Shown here piece by piece: positions 16,032-24,867 of a stretch of 51,084 nucleotides of DNA (position 1 is its first letter; each line of letters begins with the position of its first letter). Below the pieces are notes generated by a model. That model saw only the letters and a program-made list of their open reading frames with translations, was not told where the DNA came from and made no database searches. The DNA lies in NCBI RefSeq assembly GCF_016900655.1, contig NZ_JACJKH010000025.1, forward strand, positions 1 through 51,084, in the 5' to 3' direction. A program made the translations under genes and the position numbers. Origin of the DNA: Drancourtella massiliensis. GTDB taxonomy: Bacteria; Bacillota; Clostridia; Lachnospirales; Lachnospiraceae.

Positions 16032-16907
16032 ATGACAGATCCTTTTTTAGGAAATCCGCAGAATACCATCGCGGTACTGCAGAAATATCATTTCAATTTT
16101 CAGAAAAAGTTCGGACAGAACTTTTTGATCGATACCCACGTTCTGGACAAGATTATACGCGCAGCTGAGATTACGAAAGATGACTTTGTTCTTGAAATCG
16201 GACCGGGCATCGGAACGATGACTCAGTATCTGGCGCAGGCAGCGAGAGAAGTGGTCGCTGTAGAGATCGATAAGGCTTTGATTCCCATTCTACAGGATAC
16301 TCTTTCCGGATTCCCAAATGCAGAAGTGATACATGATGACATCCTTAAAGTAGATATTGCGGGCCTCGCAGAACAAAGAAACGGCGGCAGGCCGATCAAG
16401 GTAGTTGCAAACCTGCCTTATTATATTACGACTCCGATTATTATGAGTCTGTTTGAGAGTCAGGTGCCGCTGGCTTCGGTGACCGTCATGGTGCAGAAGG
16501 AAGTTGCGGAGCGGATGCAGGCCGGTCCGGGAAGCAAGGATTATGGAGCGCTTTCGCTGGCAGTTCAGTACTATGCCGAACCGTATATTGCGGCTAATGT
16601 GCCGCCGAACTGTTTCATGCCAAGGCCGAATGTGGGGTCGGCGGTGATCCGCCTGACGAGGCACGAAGTGCCGCCGGCACAGGTGGACAATGAAAAACTG
16701 ATGTTCCAGATTATCCGGGCGTCGTTTAACCAGAGGAGAAAGACGCTGGTAAATGGTCTGAACAATTCGCCGGAGATCACGCTTACAAAAGAGCAGATCA
16801 CAGAGGCGGTGGAAAGTCTTGGCAAGGGTGCCGGTGTCAGAGGAGAGGCTCTGACTTTGGAGGAGTTTGCCGGACTTGCCAATAAAATTAATGAGATGCT
16901 TGCATAA
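16032..16907 (+). CDS. rsmA: 16S rRNA (adenine1518/1519-N6)-dimethyltransferase RsmA (KsgA)
   Basis: The 291-residue protein dimethylates two adjacent adenines in the 3' helix of 16S rRNA during small-subunit maturation. It has the KFGQNFLID entry motif, the SAM-binding EIGPGIGTMTQYL, the acidic VEIDKALIP, and the catalytic NLPYYITTP (N-L-P-Y) motif, followed by the C-terminal RRKTLVNGL region. Length is usual. An extended -10 (TGTTATACT, -10 at 15998-16003) upstream suggests its own promoter in addition to read-through from tatD. Confidence 0.97.
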   Translation: MTDPFLGNPQNTIAVLQKYHFNFQKKFGQNFLIDTHVLDKIIRAAEITKDDFVLEIGPGIGTMTQYLAQAAREVVAVEIDKALIPILQDTLSGFPNAEVIHDDILKVDIAGLAEQRNGGRPIKVVANLPYYITTPIIMSLFESQVPLASVTVMVQKEVAERMQAGPGSKDYGALSLAVQYYAEPYIAANVPPNCFMPRPNVGSAVIRLTRHEVPPAQVDNEKLMFQIIRASFNQRRKTLVNGLNNSPEITLTKEQITEAVESLGKGAGVRGEALTLEEFAGLANKINEMLA

Positions 16908-16931
16908 AAGCACAGAAAAGGAGGTAATGAG

Positions 16932-17612
16932 ATGCGTTATGAGATTAAGGGAGAGACACTGCCGGTAGTAATCTGCCACCTGGAAGATGGTGAAAAGATG
17001 GTGACAGAGCGGGGCGCGATGAGCTGGATGTCACCGAATATGCGGATGGAATCCGGAGCCCGCGGAGGTATTGGAAAGGCATTTGGAAGAATGTTTTCCG
17101 GAGATTCGATTTTCCAGAATGTTTATACTGCAGAGCATGGAAACGGCATGATTGCGTTTGCATCCAGTTTTCCTGGCTCGATCAAGGCATTTGAAGTCGG
17201 CCCGGGCCAGGAATATATCCTTCAGAAAAGTGCATTTCTTGCCTCTGAGGCTGGAGTGGAACTGAGTATCCATTTCCAGAAAAAGGTGGCTTCAGGACTT
17301 TTCGGAGGTGAAGGTTTTATCATGCAGAGAGTGTCAGGACAGGGGATCGTTTTTGCCGAGTTTGACGGACATGTGGTAGAGTACGAACTCAGGGCGGATC
17401 AGCAGATTGTTATTGATACCGGATACCTGGCTGCAATGTCGGCTTCCTGCGGAATCGAGATTCAGACCGTCCCTGGCATTAAAAATATGGTATTTGGAGG
17501 AGAAGGCCTGTTTAACACGGTGGTTACGGGACCGGGACATGTCTGGCTTCAGACGATGCCGCTGAGTAACGTGGCAGGTGTATTAAGACCGTATTTCCCA
17601 TCGTCAAACTAG
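16932..17612 (+). CDS. AIM24 / TIGR00266-family protein
   Basis: The 226-residue protein matches the AIM24 family: MRYEIKGETLPVVICHLEDGE, then MSPNMRMESG, IAFASSFPGSIKAFEV, LFGGEGFIMQRVSG and a C-terminal GEGLFNTVVTGPG with VWLQTMPLS. The fold is an all-beta, tryptophan-RNA-binding-attenuator-like barrel; the function in bacteria is unknown. It starts 24 bases after rsmA with AAAGGAGG upstream, so it is probably in the same operon. Nothing unusual is seen. Confidence 0.9.
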   Translation: MRYEIKGETLPVVICHLEDGEKMVTERGAMSWMSPNMRMESGARGGIGKAFGRMFSGDSIFQNVYTAEHGNGMIAFASSFPGSIKAFEVGPGQEYILQKSAFLASEAGVELSIHFQKKVASGLFGGEGFIMQRVSGQGIVFAEFDGHVVEYELRADQQIVIDTGYLAAMSASCGIEIQTVPGIKNMVFGGEGLFNTVVTGPGHVWLQTMPLSNVAGVLRPYFPSSN

Positions 17613-17652
17613 GACTCTGACATAAAATCAAGACGTAAAGGAGGAGCAGCTT

Positions 17653-19023
17653 ATGGCCAAAACAGTAGACGAAGCGTTATTTGAGATTACACCGAAAATT
17701 CAGGAACTTGCCGATTTGAGTGAAAAGAACAACGCAATCGACAAAGAACTTTTTACCAAATACGAGGTAAAAAGAGGGCTGCGTGATTTAAACGGAAAAG
17801 GTGTTCTTGCCGGACTTACAAATGTCTCGGATGTTCATGCAAAAGAGATTGTGGACGGAAAAGAAGTACCTTGCCCGGGAAGCCTCTACTACCGGGGATA
17901 TAATATTAAAGATCTGGTGGGAGGATTTCTGGCTTCGAATCATTATGGCTTCGAGGAGATTGCATATCTGCTTCTGTTCGGAGAACTGCCGACAGAAAAG
18001 CAGCTGGAAGATTTTCATGAACTTCTGGTAGAGAGAAGAACGCTGCCGCCGAATTTCGTGCGGGACGTGATCATGAAAGCGTCAAGCCCTGATATGATGA
18101 ACAGTATTTCCAGGAGCATTCTTCAGCTGTATTCTTACGATGACAAGGCGGATGATACAAGTATTCCGAATGTACTGAGACAGTGTCTCAATCTGATCAG
18201 CCAGTTCCCTATGTTGATGGTGTACGGCTATCATGCGTATAATTATAAGATGGGAGAAGATCTTTTTATCTATGCGCCGAAGCCGGAGCTTTCCACAGCG
18301 GAGAACATCCTGATGATGCTTCGGGAAGACCGGAAATATACGGATCTGGAGGCAAGAATTCTGGATATGGCACTTGTGCTTCATATGGATCATGGCGGTG
18401 GTAACAATTCTACCTTTACAACACATGTCGTTACCTCATCAGGAACAGACACCTATTCTACGATGGCAGCGGCGATGGCGTCCCTGAAAGGACCAAAACA
18501 CGGCGGGGCCAATATCAAGGTTGTGCAGATGTTTGAGGACATGAAGAGCCATCTGAAAGACTGGACGGACGAGGACGAAGTAAGAGACTATCTGTCACGG
18601 CTTCTGGATAAGCAGGCCTTTGATAAAAAGGGACTGATTTACGGAATGGGACATGCAGTCTACTCGATTTCCGACCCAAGAGCAGAGATCTTCAAAGTAT
18701 TTGTGGAGAAACTTGCCAAAGAAAAAGGATACGAAAAAGAGTATGCACTTTATGAACTCGTGGAGCGCCTTGGCCCGCAGATCATCGGGGAGAAGAGAAA
18801 GATCTACAAAGGTGTTAATGCCAATGTGGACTTCTACAGCGGCCTTGTATACAGTATGCTGGATCTTCCGCCTGCACTCTATACACCAATCTTTGCAGCG
18901 GCACGTATTGTCGGATGGAGCGCACATCGTCTTGAAGAATTGAAAAATGTAGATAAGATTATCCGTCCGGCTTACAAAGCACTGGCGGGACATAAGGAAT
19001 ATGTGAAACTGGAAGACAGGTAG
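17653..19023 (+). CDS. gltA: Citrate synthase
   Basis: The 456-residue enzyme should condense oxaloacetate and acetyl-CoA to citrate. The family histidines are in MDHGGGNNSTF and GMGHAVYSISDPRAEIF, and the substrate arginines lie in that segment and nearer the C-terminus. GPKHGGAN supplies another conserved His. The N-terminal extension (about 60 residues before LNGKGVLAGLT) is common in clostridial enzymes. In these anaerobes citrate synthase usually feeds a partial cycle toward 2-oxoglutarate and glutamate. AAAGGAGGAG precedes the ATG. The hydrolase gene follows 7 bases after the stop. Methylcitrate synthase activity cannot be excluded. Confidence 0.93.
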   Translation: MAKTVDEALFEITPKIQELADLSEKNNAIDKELFTKYEVKRGLRDLNGKGVLAGLTNVSDVHAKEIVDGKEVPCPGSLYYRGYNIKDLVGGFLASNHYGFEEIAYLLLFGELPTEKQLEDFHELLVERRTLPPNFVRDVIMKASSPDMMNSISRSILQLYSYDDKADDTSIPNVLRQCLNLISQFPMLMVYGYHAYNYKMGEDLFIYAPKPELSTAENILMMLREDRKYTDLEARILDMALVLHMDHGGGNNSTFTTHVVTSSGTDTYSTMAAAMASLKGPKHGGANIKVVQMFEDMKSHLKDWTDEDEVRDYLSRLLDKQAFDKKGLIYGMGHAVYSISDPRAEIFKVFVEKLAKEKGYEKEYALYELVERLGPQIIGEKRKIYKGVNANVDFYSGLVYSMLDLPPALYTPIFAAARIVGWSAHRLEELKNVDKIIRPAYKALAGHKEYVKLEDR

Positions 19024-19030
19024 GATGTGA

Positions 19031-19960
19031 ATGAAAAGGGAAACTTTTTACTTATCCTGTGACAAAAGGACAAAGATTCATGCCGTGGCGTGGAAGCCGG
19101 AGAGCCGGAAGGTGAAAGCGGTGATCCAGGTCTGCCACGGCATGGCAGAATATATTGACCGGTACGAAGAATTTGCGCTCTGGCTTTGCGGGAAGGGATA
19201 TTATGTCACCGGACACGACCATCTGGGGCATGGGAAATCCATTTTTTCGGAGGAAGACTACGGCTATTTCCCGGAGAAGCAGGGAAATGAATGTGTCATT
19301 GGAGATATCCGAAAATTGTATCTGGCGACAAAGAAGAGATATCCGGACTGCCCGTATTTTATGATCGGGCATAGTATGGGATCTTTTCTACTGCGGCAGT
19401 ATATCCAGAAATATGGAAGTGAACTTGATGGAGCCGTTATCATGGGGACCGGGTATCAGCCGTACCCGCTGCTTCTGGCAGGAGAGATTCTGTGCAGCCT
19501 GATCGGCAGATTTCGTGGAAACCATTATCGGAGCCGGCTGGTGGACAGCATGGCGTTTGGAAGTTATAACAAAGAATTTGAACCGGGAAAGACCGGACGG
19601 GAATGGCTTTCCGCAGATGAGGGAAATGTGACACGGTACGAAGCAGATCCACTCTGCGGTTTCCTGTTTACGGTAAGCGGTTACCGTCAGATGTTCCGCG
19701 GTATGCGGACACTGACGAAAAAAGGCGTGAAAGAGATACCGAAAGATCTGCCGGTGTTCTTTGTATCCGGGGCAAAAGATCCGGTAGGTGATTTCGGAGC
19801 CGGAGTGTGGAAAGTATACGAACAGTTCCGGAAGGCAGGAATTTCAGATACGACGATCCGGCTGTATTCGGACGACCGGCACGAAATCCTGCATGAAGAA
19901 GACCGGATGCAGGTCTTTGAAGAGATTGAGAACTGGATAGCAGACCGGATAATAAAATAA
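19031..19960 (+). CDS. Alpha/beta hydrolase, lysophospholipase/monoacylglycerol-lipase-like (S33)
   Basis: The 309-residue hydrolase shows an oxyanion-side segment VIQVCHGMAEY, a GHDHLGHGKS motif typical of the monoacylglycerol-lipase-like group, the nucleophile elbow GHSMGS, an acidic residue in FVSGAKDPVGDFG, and the C-terminal His in SDDRHEILHE. No signal peptide is seen, so it acts inside the cell. It begins 7 bases after the citrate synthase stop and is followed by a strong terminator, so the two genes likely form the end of one transcript. Confidence 0.88.
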   Translation: MKRETFYLSCDKRTKIHAVAWKPESRKVKAVIQVCHGMAEYIDRYEEFALWLCGKGYYVTGHDHLGHGKSIFSEEDYGYFPEKQGNECVIGDIRKLYLATKKRYPDCPYFMIGHSMGSFLLRQYIQKYGSELDGAVIMGTGYQPYPLLLAGEILCSLIGRFRGNHYRSRLVDSMAFGSYNKEFEPGKTGREWLSADEGNVTRYEADPLCGFLFTVSGYRQMFRGMRTLTKKGVKEIPKDLPVFFVSGAKDPVGDFGAGVWKVYEQFRKAGISDTTIRLYSDDRHEILHEEDRMQVFEEIENWIADRIIK

Positions 19961-19968
19961 AGCAGAGA

Positions 19969-20018
19969 AAGGGAGTCTTGTTTTGCACGAAGGGTGCGTA
20001 AGCAGGGCTCCCTTTTTT
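19969..20018 (+). terminator. Intrinsic terminator after the hydrolase gene
   Basis: AAAGGGAG, with further pairing through TGCAC and GTGCG, closes with CTCCCTTTTTT. The T-run ends at 20018. It ends the citrate synthase-hydrolase transcript, facing the decayed minus-strand gene that follows. Confidence 0.8.
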
Positions 20019-20069
20019 GTACGATAACAGATTACTGTATGCCTATAATCGAAGAGAGCGTTGGAATGA

Positions 20070-20680
20070 TTATTTAGTGTTTCCTTCGTTGTCAAAAACC
20101 TTTTCTGTGTGAACTGGCAGCGTGGCGGCATCCTCTACAATATCTGTGATAATCTGCCGGAAATGATTGGCATTCTGCGAAGTGATTACCGGCTTTCCGG
20201 TTTCGGCTTCCAAAGCCTGGCGTGCAATGCCGGCTACGTTTCCTCCGCGTTTGGCTACATCCCGATGCTCAGATAGGTTTCCAGTGCACGGTCAATTGCC
20301 TGCTCTGGATCAATGGTTTCTTCGATACGTTCTGTGCCGACCATGGCAAGCCAGGCCTTGAACGGCTCGGCTTTCGGGGATGGAACAGACTGGATGATCC
20401 GCAAAAGCTGTTCAGTGTTGGCAACATCAGTTTTGTAGCGCTTGCCATCTTTGGGGGATTTCAATTTCAGTTGGTTACAATTTGTAACCGACTGATTTCC
20501 CTCATCTTTAAGTCGTTTTTTTAAGACTTTCCAATAATTATTTGGATTTGGACTGTCAGTTAAAACGGCGATTACATCCACAACGGAAAAATACCATTCT
20601 TCTTTTTCTTCGTCCCATGCGGTACGGACCTTTTTGTCCTCGAACAACTGAACCGCATCATTATTCTTCAGTTCCCTCAT
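20070..20680 (-). pseudogene. BRO-N / DinD-like gene with an internal deletion
   Basis: The minus-strand frame 20680-20255 encodes a BRO-N-type domain (MRELKNNDAVQLFEDKKVR, WYFSVVDVIAVL, LLRIIQSVPSPKAEPFKAWL, RALETYL) and then stops. Directly downstream another frame encodes the usual C-terminus of the same family (HRDVAKRGGNVAGIARQAL, TGKPVITSQNANHF), ending at the TAA at 20072-20070. The roughly hundred-residue middle part is missing and the frame is shifted at about 20265. Family members are phage-antirepressor-like or DNA-damage-inducible (DinD-like) proteins. GGGAGG precedes the ATG, so the shortened 141-residue protein could still be made. Confidence 0.78.
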
Positions 20681-20729
20681 AATAGTTACCTCCCTATTGA
20701 TAAAAAATAATTATTTTGTGTCTTCCGGC

Positions 20730-21602
20730 TCACTTTACTCCTCGCACAACCATGATGAGAGACACGTTTGTATCCCACTGTTTTTCGCCCTGATCGTACT
20801 GGTGGAGCCGGCGATCATATTTTTCATTGATAAGCCGTATCATTTCATCCCGTTCTTCGGGTGAGACCTGTTCAGGTATAGAATGACATACCGACTCAAT
20901 AGAATCCAGTTCTGTCTGGCGGGATGCGTTAATCATATCATAAGCCAGTGAGGATGAAATATCTGGATTGTCCGGTGTCAGACTGACAGTTACAAATCCT
21001 GTGTGAATCTGTTGAAAACCATAGGATTCCATTGCAAGTGGTAATTCGGCTTCGCTCATCGGATAACGGCAGATTTCATACTGATCCTTTGTATGATCGT
21101 ATTTCCCGGCTTTATCCCAGAATTTCTGTTCGCGGTCGCTATCGGAAATGACGGGTGCAGGAACCGTAATTCCTTTACGGGAGGAAAGTACGAGACAGAC
21201 TCCGCCGGGTTTCAGTACCCGAAGCTGCTCCTGAAAGAATGCGGAAGGATCGATATGTTCGCTGACTGTAAAGGAGATCGTAACATCGAAGGTATTGTCC
21301 GGATAAGGGAGTTTTGCGGCATCCCCTTCAACAAATGAGATTCCCGGTTCATGCTCTCCGGCAAACTGGATAAATGCACTGTCACGATCCAGCCCGGTAA
21401 TTTCAGCGTTCGGGTACCAACGGTGAAGAGCACCTGCCAGAGCACCCGGACCGCAGCCGATTTCCAGAATTTTGAGCTGCTTGTCTTTACTCAAGTCAAA
21501 CAGTGCCTGATACTGTTCTGCAAACATATCATGAAACCGTAATCTGCGGGAAAAATATAAGGTTTTTACTCCCTGTACATATTTTGACCAGATGATATTC
21601 AT
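20730..21602 (-). CDS. Class I SAM-dependent methyltransferase
   Basis: The 290-residue methyltransferase has motif I ILEIGCGPGALAGAL, the acidic motif TGLDRDS, VEGDAAKLPYPDNTFDV and the post-motif LRVLKPGGVCLVLSS. This is the UbiE/small-molecule group; the substrate cannot be told. The ATG at 21602 (MNIIWSKYVQGVK) has a G-rich Shine-Dalgarno on the minus strand; a start 35 codons further upstream is possible but lacks one. It is divergent from the sugar transport operon. The N-terminal region contains LYFSRRLRFHDMFAEQYQ, of the type seen in methyltransferases of Lachnospiraceae. Confidence 0.88.
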   Translation of the reverse strand: MNIIWSKYVQGVKTLYFSRRLRFHDMFAEQYQALFDLSKDKQLKILEIGCGPGALAGALHRWYPNAEITGLDRDSAFIQFAGEHEPGISFVEGDAAKLPYPDNTFDVTISFTVSEHIDPSAFFQEQLRVLKPGGVCLVLSSRKGITVPAPVISDSDREQKFWDKAGKYDHTKDQYEICRYPMSEAELPLAMESYGFQQIHTGFVTVSLTPDNPDISSSLAYDMINASRQTELDSIESVCHSIPEQVSPEERDEMIRLINEKYDRRLHQYDQGEKQWDTNVSLIMVVRGVK

Positions 21603-21789
21603 AATTGGCCCCCCTTTCCGATTGTGTACAGAAAGTATATCATGCAGAGTGAACAAAATCGACAAAAAGAGAGGAGTTGAAAAGAAATTTTTGTAACAGC
21701 TTGACAAATATATACCGGGGGGAAGATGAGTTTATCTGGCCAGGCATTTGACAAGAAAACAATGATATTAGTAAACGAGGGAGGCCTAT

Positions 21790-23055
21790 ATGAGAAAACG
21801 GTTCAAAAAATTAGGTGCGGTATGTATGACAGCGGCAATGTGTGTTGGGCTGCTGGCGGGCTGTGGCGGCAGTTCGGATTCATCAGACGGCGGAAAGAAG
21901 ACAGTTTCTATCTGGTTCCCGGCTTATGCGGGAACGGATGCGGAAGTTTCAGACCAGGAATTCTGGGAGGAACAGCTTGCACCATTAGAGAAGGAAGAGA
22001 ACTGCGAGTTTGATGTTCAGATCCTTCCGTGGTCTAATTATGAGGAGAAATATCTGTCTGGAGTAACATCCGGAAACGGACAGGACATCGGATATATGTC
22101 CATGGAGATGATGGGAGACTATATTTCCAAAGATCTTCTTGCAGATATGGATTCTTATTTCGATGATGCAGAAAAGGATAATTATATCTACTATGATTAT
22201 GGAACAATTAATGGAAAACAGTATGCACTGCCGTTTATTGTTGGAAATGCGCGGGTTCTTGTAGGAAATAAGGCAATTATGCAGCAGGCGGGTATTACAC
22301 AGATGCCGACGACATGGGATGAATTTATCAGCGCATGTCAGGCAATTCAGGATAACTGTGAAGGTGTGAAGCCGTTTGATATGGCACTTGGCGGAGCATG
22401 GGGAAATGTGGATGAAAACTTCCTCCCGTTCTTCTGGAGTGCAGGCGGAGAGCTGGTAGATGAGGATGGCAATGTCACGATTGACACGGAAGAGGGCAGA
22501 GAGGCAATGCAGTTCCTCTATGATCTGAGATTTAAGTACAACTTTATCGATGAAGCAGCGACGTCCAACGACGATGCCCGCCCGGATTTTGAGGCAGGAA
22601 AGACCGGATTTATGGTGCTTGCGACAAGCAACTGCCTGAATCTGGAAGGAGTAGACTGGGATTGGACGACGGCTCTTGCAGGACCGGACGGACAGGCAAA
22701 GACCTTCTTTGCGGCAGATTCCCTTGTGCTCTTTGATAAGTGTGAGGACAAGGAACTGGCAATGAAGGCGATCAAACTGCTCTCCAGTGCAGATGTGATG
22801 TCCGCGTTCCACCAGCAGATCACAGAACAGCCGCCGATCACCAAAGATGAGGAATATACAGGAGACGAGCGGTTTAAAGAGCTCTACACAGTGGAAAATG
22901 ACAACTTCAAGACCATCACTCCGTTTAACAGTGCGGTTTCCCTGTTGACGAAAGTCAATGAAAATCTGCAGTCCATGATGATGGGTGAGATGGAACCGGA
23001 CGAAGTTCTGAAAAACGCTCAGGATTACTATAACGAAAACCTGGCAGCAGAATAA
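21790..23055 (+). CDS. ABC sugar transporter, substrate-binding lipoprotein
   Basis: The 421-residue extracellular binding protein (family 1, MalE-like) starts with a lipoprotein signal ending LLAGC (Cys25), followed by a Gly/Ser linker and a mature domain beginning KTVSIWFPAYAGTDAEV. The conserved GNARVLVGNKAIMQQAG and PTTWDEF segments are typical of sugar-binding proteins. GAGGGAGG precedes the ATG. It leads an operon with two permeases and a GH20 enzyme, so the substrate is probably an N-acetylhexosamine-containing oligosaccharide. No ATPase gene is present, as usual where a shared MsmK-type ATPase serves several importers. Confidence 0.93.
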   Translation: MRKRFKKLGAVCMTAAMCVGLLAGCGGSSDSSDGGKKTVSIWFPAYAGTDAEVSDQEFWEEQLAPLEKEENCEFDVQILPWSNYEEKYLSGVTSGNGQDIGYMSMEMMGDYISKDLLADMDSYFDDAEKDNYIYYDYGTINGKQYALPFIVGNARVLVGNKAIMQQAGITQMPTTWDEFISACQAIQDNCEGVKPFDMALGGAWGNVDENFLPFFWSAGGELVDEDGNVTIDTEEGREAMQFLYDLRFKYNFIDEAATSNDDARPDFEAGKTGFMVLATSNCLNLEGVDWDWTTALAGPDGQAKTFFAADSLVLFDKCEDKELAMKAIKLLSSADVMSAFHQQITEQPPITKDEEYTGDERFKELYTVENDNFKTITPFNSAVSLLTKVNENLQSMMMGEMEPDEVLKNAQDYYNENLAAE

Positions 23056-23072
23056 GGAATTCAAACATACGG

Positions 23073-23096
23073 ACCGGCGGGAAGGTTCCTGCCGGT
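23073..23096 (+). other. Intercistronic hairpin after the binding-protein gene
   Basis: ACCGGC-G-GGAA pairs with TTCC-T-GCCGGT around GG, 17 bases after the binding-protein stop. There is no T-run. Such hairpins commonly protect the upstream message so that binding protein is made in excess of the permeases. Confidence 0.6.
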
Positions 23097-23115
23097 TCGT
23101 GTCAATGTAGTTGAG

Positions 23116-24008
23116 GTGAGACAGTTGAAAAGAAGAAGACGAGAAATGATACAGGGATACATTTATATTCTTCCGAGTCTGTTTTTTATGGTGTGCTTTT
23201 GTCTGCTGCCGATTTTTATGTCAACGTATTTCAGTCTGACAGACTACGATATCATGACAAAAGCCGACTTTATCGGACTGGAAAATTATAAAAAAGTATT
23301 CTCGGATAAATATGTGGTGGACGCACTGAAAAATACGTTTATTTATGTTATTGTCACAGTTCCGGTTCAGACCTTTCTGGCGCTTGTTTTGCGGCGTTTC
23401 TGGCGGACAAAATGCAGAATATCGTCGGAAATTTCTTAAGGAGTGCCATGTTTATTCCGGTGATTGCATCTTCGGTTACGGCAGGGGCGATCTGGAGAAC
23501 AATTTTTGGAACAGACGGCGGTATCATCAATACCATTCTGGGCCTGTTCGGAGTCGGTGAGATCAACTGGCTGGGGAGCTCGAAGACGGCGCTGATCTGC
23601 GTCTGCGTGGTGGCGATCTGGAAAAATGTAGGATATTTCCTTGTTATCTATTACGCCGGTATTATGGGGCTTTCGCCGGAACTTTACGAGGCGGCAAAAG
23701 TGGACGGGGCGACTTCAATCCAGTCCTTTTTCAAGATTACCATGCCGCTTTTAAAGCCGATCAACTATCTGGTTATCACTCTTGGAATCATCTGGTCCTT
23801 CCAGGTATTTGACCTTTCCTACACGATGACAAACGGAGGACCCGGACGGTCGACCGTCACCCTTGTCATGGGAATTTACAATGCGGCCTTTAAAGAATAC
23901 CGGATGGGATACGCCTGCGCGATGGCGATTCTGCTTCTAATTATCATTTTGATTATCAACATTGTAGAAAACGTATTCTTTAAAGAGAAAAATGAGGCAG
24001 CGAGGTGA
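23116..24008 (+). pseudogene. ABC sugar permease (first), frameshifted
   Basis: The N-terminal part (23116-23439) encodes QGYIYILPSLFFMVCFCLLPI and FIGLENYKKVFSD, normal for a MalF-type permease, up to QTFLALVL. It then runs out of frame to a stop. The correct continuation AAFLADKMQNIVGNF is present one frame over, from 23391, and goes on through AAKVDGATSIQSFFKITMPLL (the EAA loop that contacts the ATPase) to 24008. One missing base at about 23386-23391, next to a TTTT tract, explains it. Joined, the protein would be about 297 residues, the usual size. The break would disable the importer unless it is bypassed or is a sequencing error. Start may be GTG 23116 or TTG 23125. Confidence 0.85.
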
Positions 24009-24012
24009 TAAG

Positions 24013-24855
24013 ATGGCACAGAAAATAAGAATGAAAAAAAGAGAACACTGGACGCCGCTTGGTATTTTCGGACTGCTTTGTACGATTCTTGTGACAGTGA
24101 TCGCGGTGTTTCCGTTTATTTACATGTTCCTGATGTCCTTTACCGAATCCAGGACATTGAAACTTCATCTGGCAGATGTGGACTTTACCAATATGGAAAA
24201 CTTTATCTATATTTTCCAGAACAGCGGATTTTTGCAGGCATTTGTTAACAGTGTAGTTGTAGTCGTTGCCTCCTGTGTGCTCAATGTGATAATATCCTGT
24301 ATGGCAGCATATGGATTTGAGAAGAAGCTGTTTCCGGGGAGGAATTTTATTTTCCAGATTTACATGGTTTCTCTGATGATTCCGGGACAGGTGACAATGA
24401 TTCCGCTGTTCGTTATTATGAGAAATTTAGGACTGCTCAATACGAGGACAGCCCTTGTGATTACCATGATCGGGGCGTTCTCGGTATTCCTTGTCAAGCA
24501 GTTTATGAATGGGGTTCCGGATGAACTGATTGAGTCCGCGCAGGTGGACGGATGTCCGGAATACAGGATTTTTATCCAGATTGTGATGCCTCTTTTAAAA
24601 CCGGTTGTGGTGACGTTGATTGTATTTACATTCATTTCGGCATGGAATGATTTCCTGTGGCCATTAATCGCGGCCACTGAGACGGAGAAATATACATTGA
24701 CGGTTGCCCTGTCCGTACTGAAAACGCAGTATTCAGTCAATTACGGTCTGATTATGGCGGGCTCACTGATTACATTTATTTTCCCGTTTATATTGTATAT
24801 TTTCCTTCAGAAGCAGTTCGTTCAGGGAATTGCCCTTGGAGGTGTAAAAGGATAA
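24013..24855 (+). CDS. ABC sugar permease (second, MalG-like)
   Basis: The 280-residue inner-membrane permease has six predicted membrane segments, an early FPFIYMFLMSF, and the ATPase-contacting EAA-type loop ESAQVDGCPEYRIFIQIVMPLLKP. It ends FVQGIALGGVKG, typical of the MalG group. The ATG at 24013 lies 4 bases after the stop of the first permease, with GAGGTGAT before it; an ATG seven codons upstream overlaps the previous gene and is less likely. It should pair with the frameshifted permease upstream. Confidence 0.92.
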   Translation: MAQKIRMKKREHWTPLGIFGLLCTILVTVIAVFPFIYMFLMSFTESRTLKLHLADVDFTNMENFIYIFQNSGFLQAFVNSVVVVVASCVLNVIISCMAAYGFEKKLFPGRNFIFQIYMVSLMIPGQVTMIPLFVIMRNLGLLNTRTALVITMIGAFSVFLVKQFMNGVPDELIESAQVDGCPEYRIFIQIVMPLLKPVVVTLIVFTFISAWNDFLWPLIAATETEKYTLTVALSVLKTQYSVNYGLIMAGSLITFIFPFILYIFLQKQFVQGIALGGVKG

Positions 24856-24867
24856 CAGGAGGACGAT

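Noticed and set aside
21985-23064. Long minus-strand open frame (359 codons) opposite the sugar-binding protein gene
   Set aside because: It lies fully opposite a gene with clear family features, has no family motif and no ribosome binding site; it is a by-product of codon use.
23116-23439. A genuine short 107-residue permease subunit
   Set aside because: The normal continuation of the same domain is present one frame away directly after it, so this is a frameshift.
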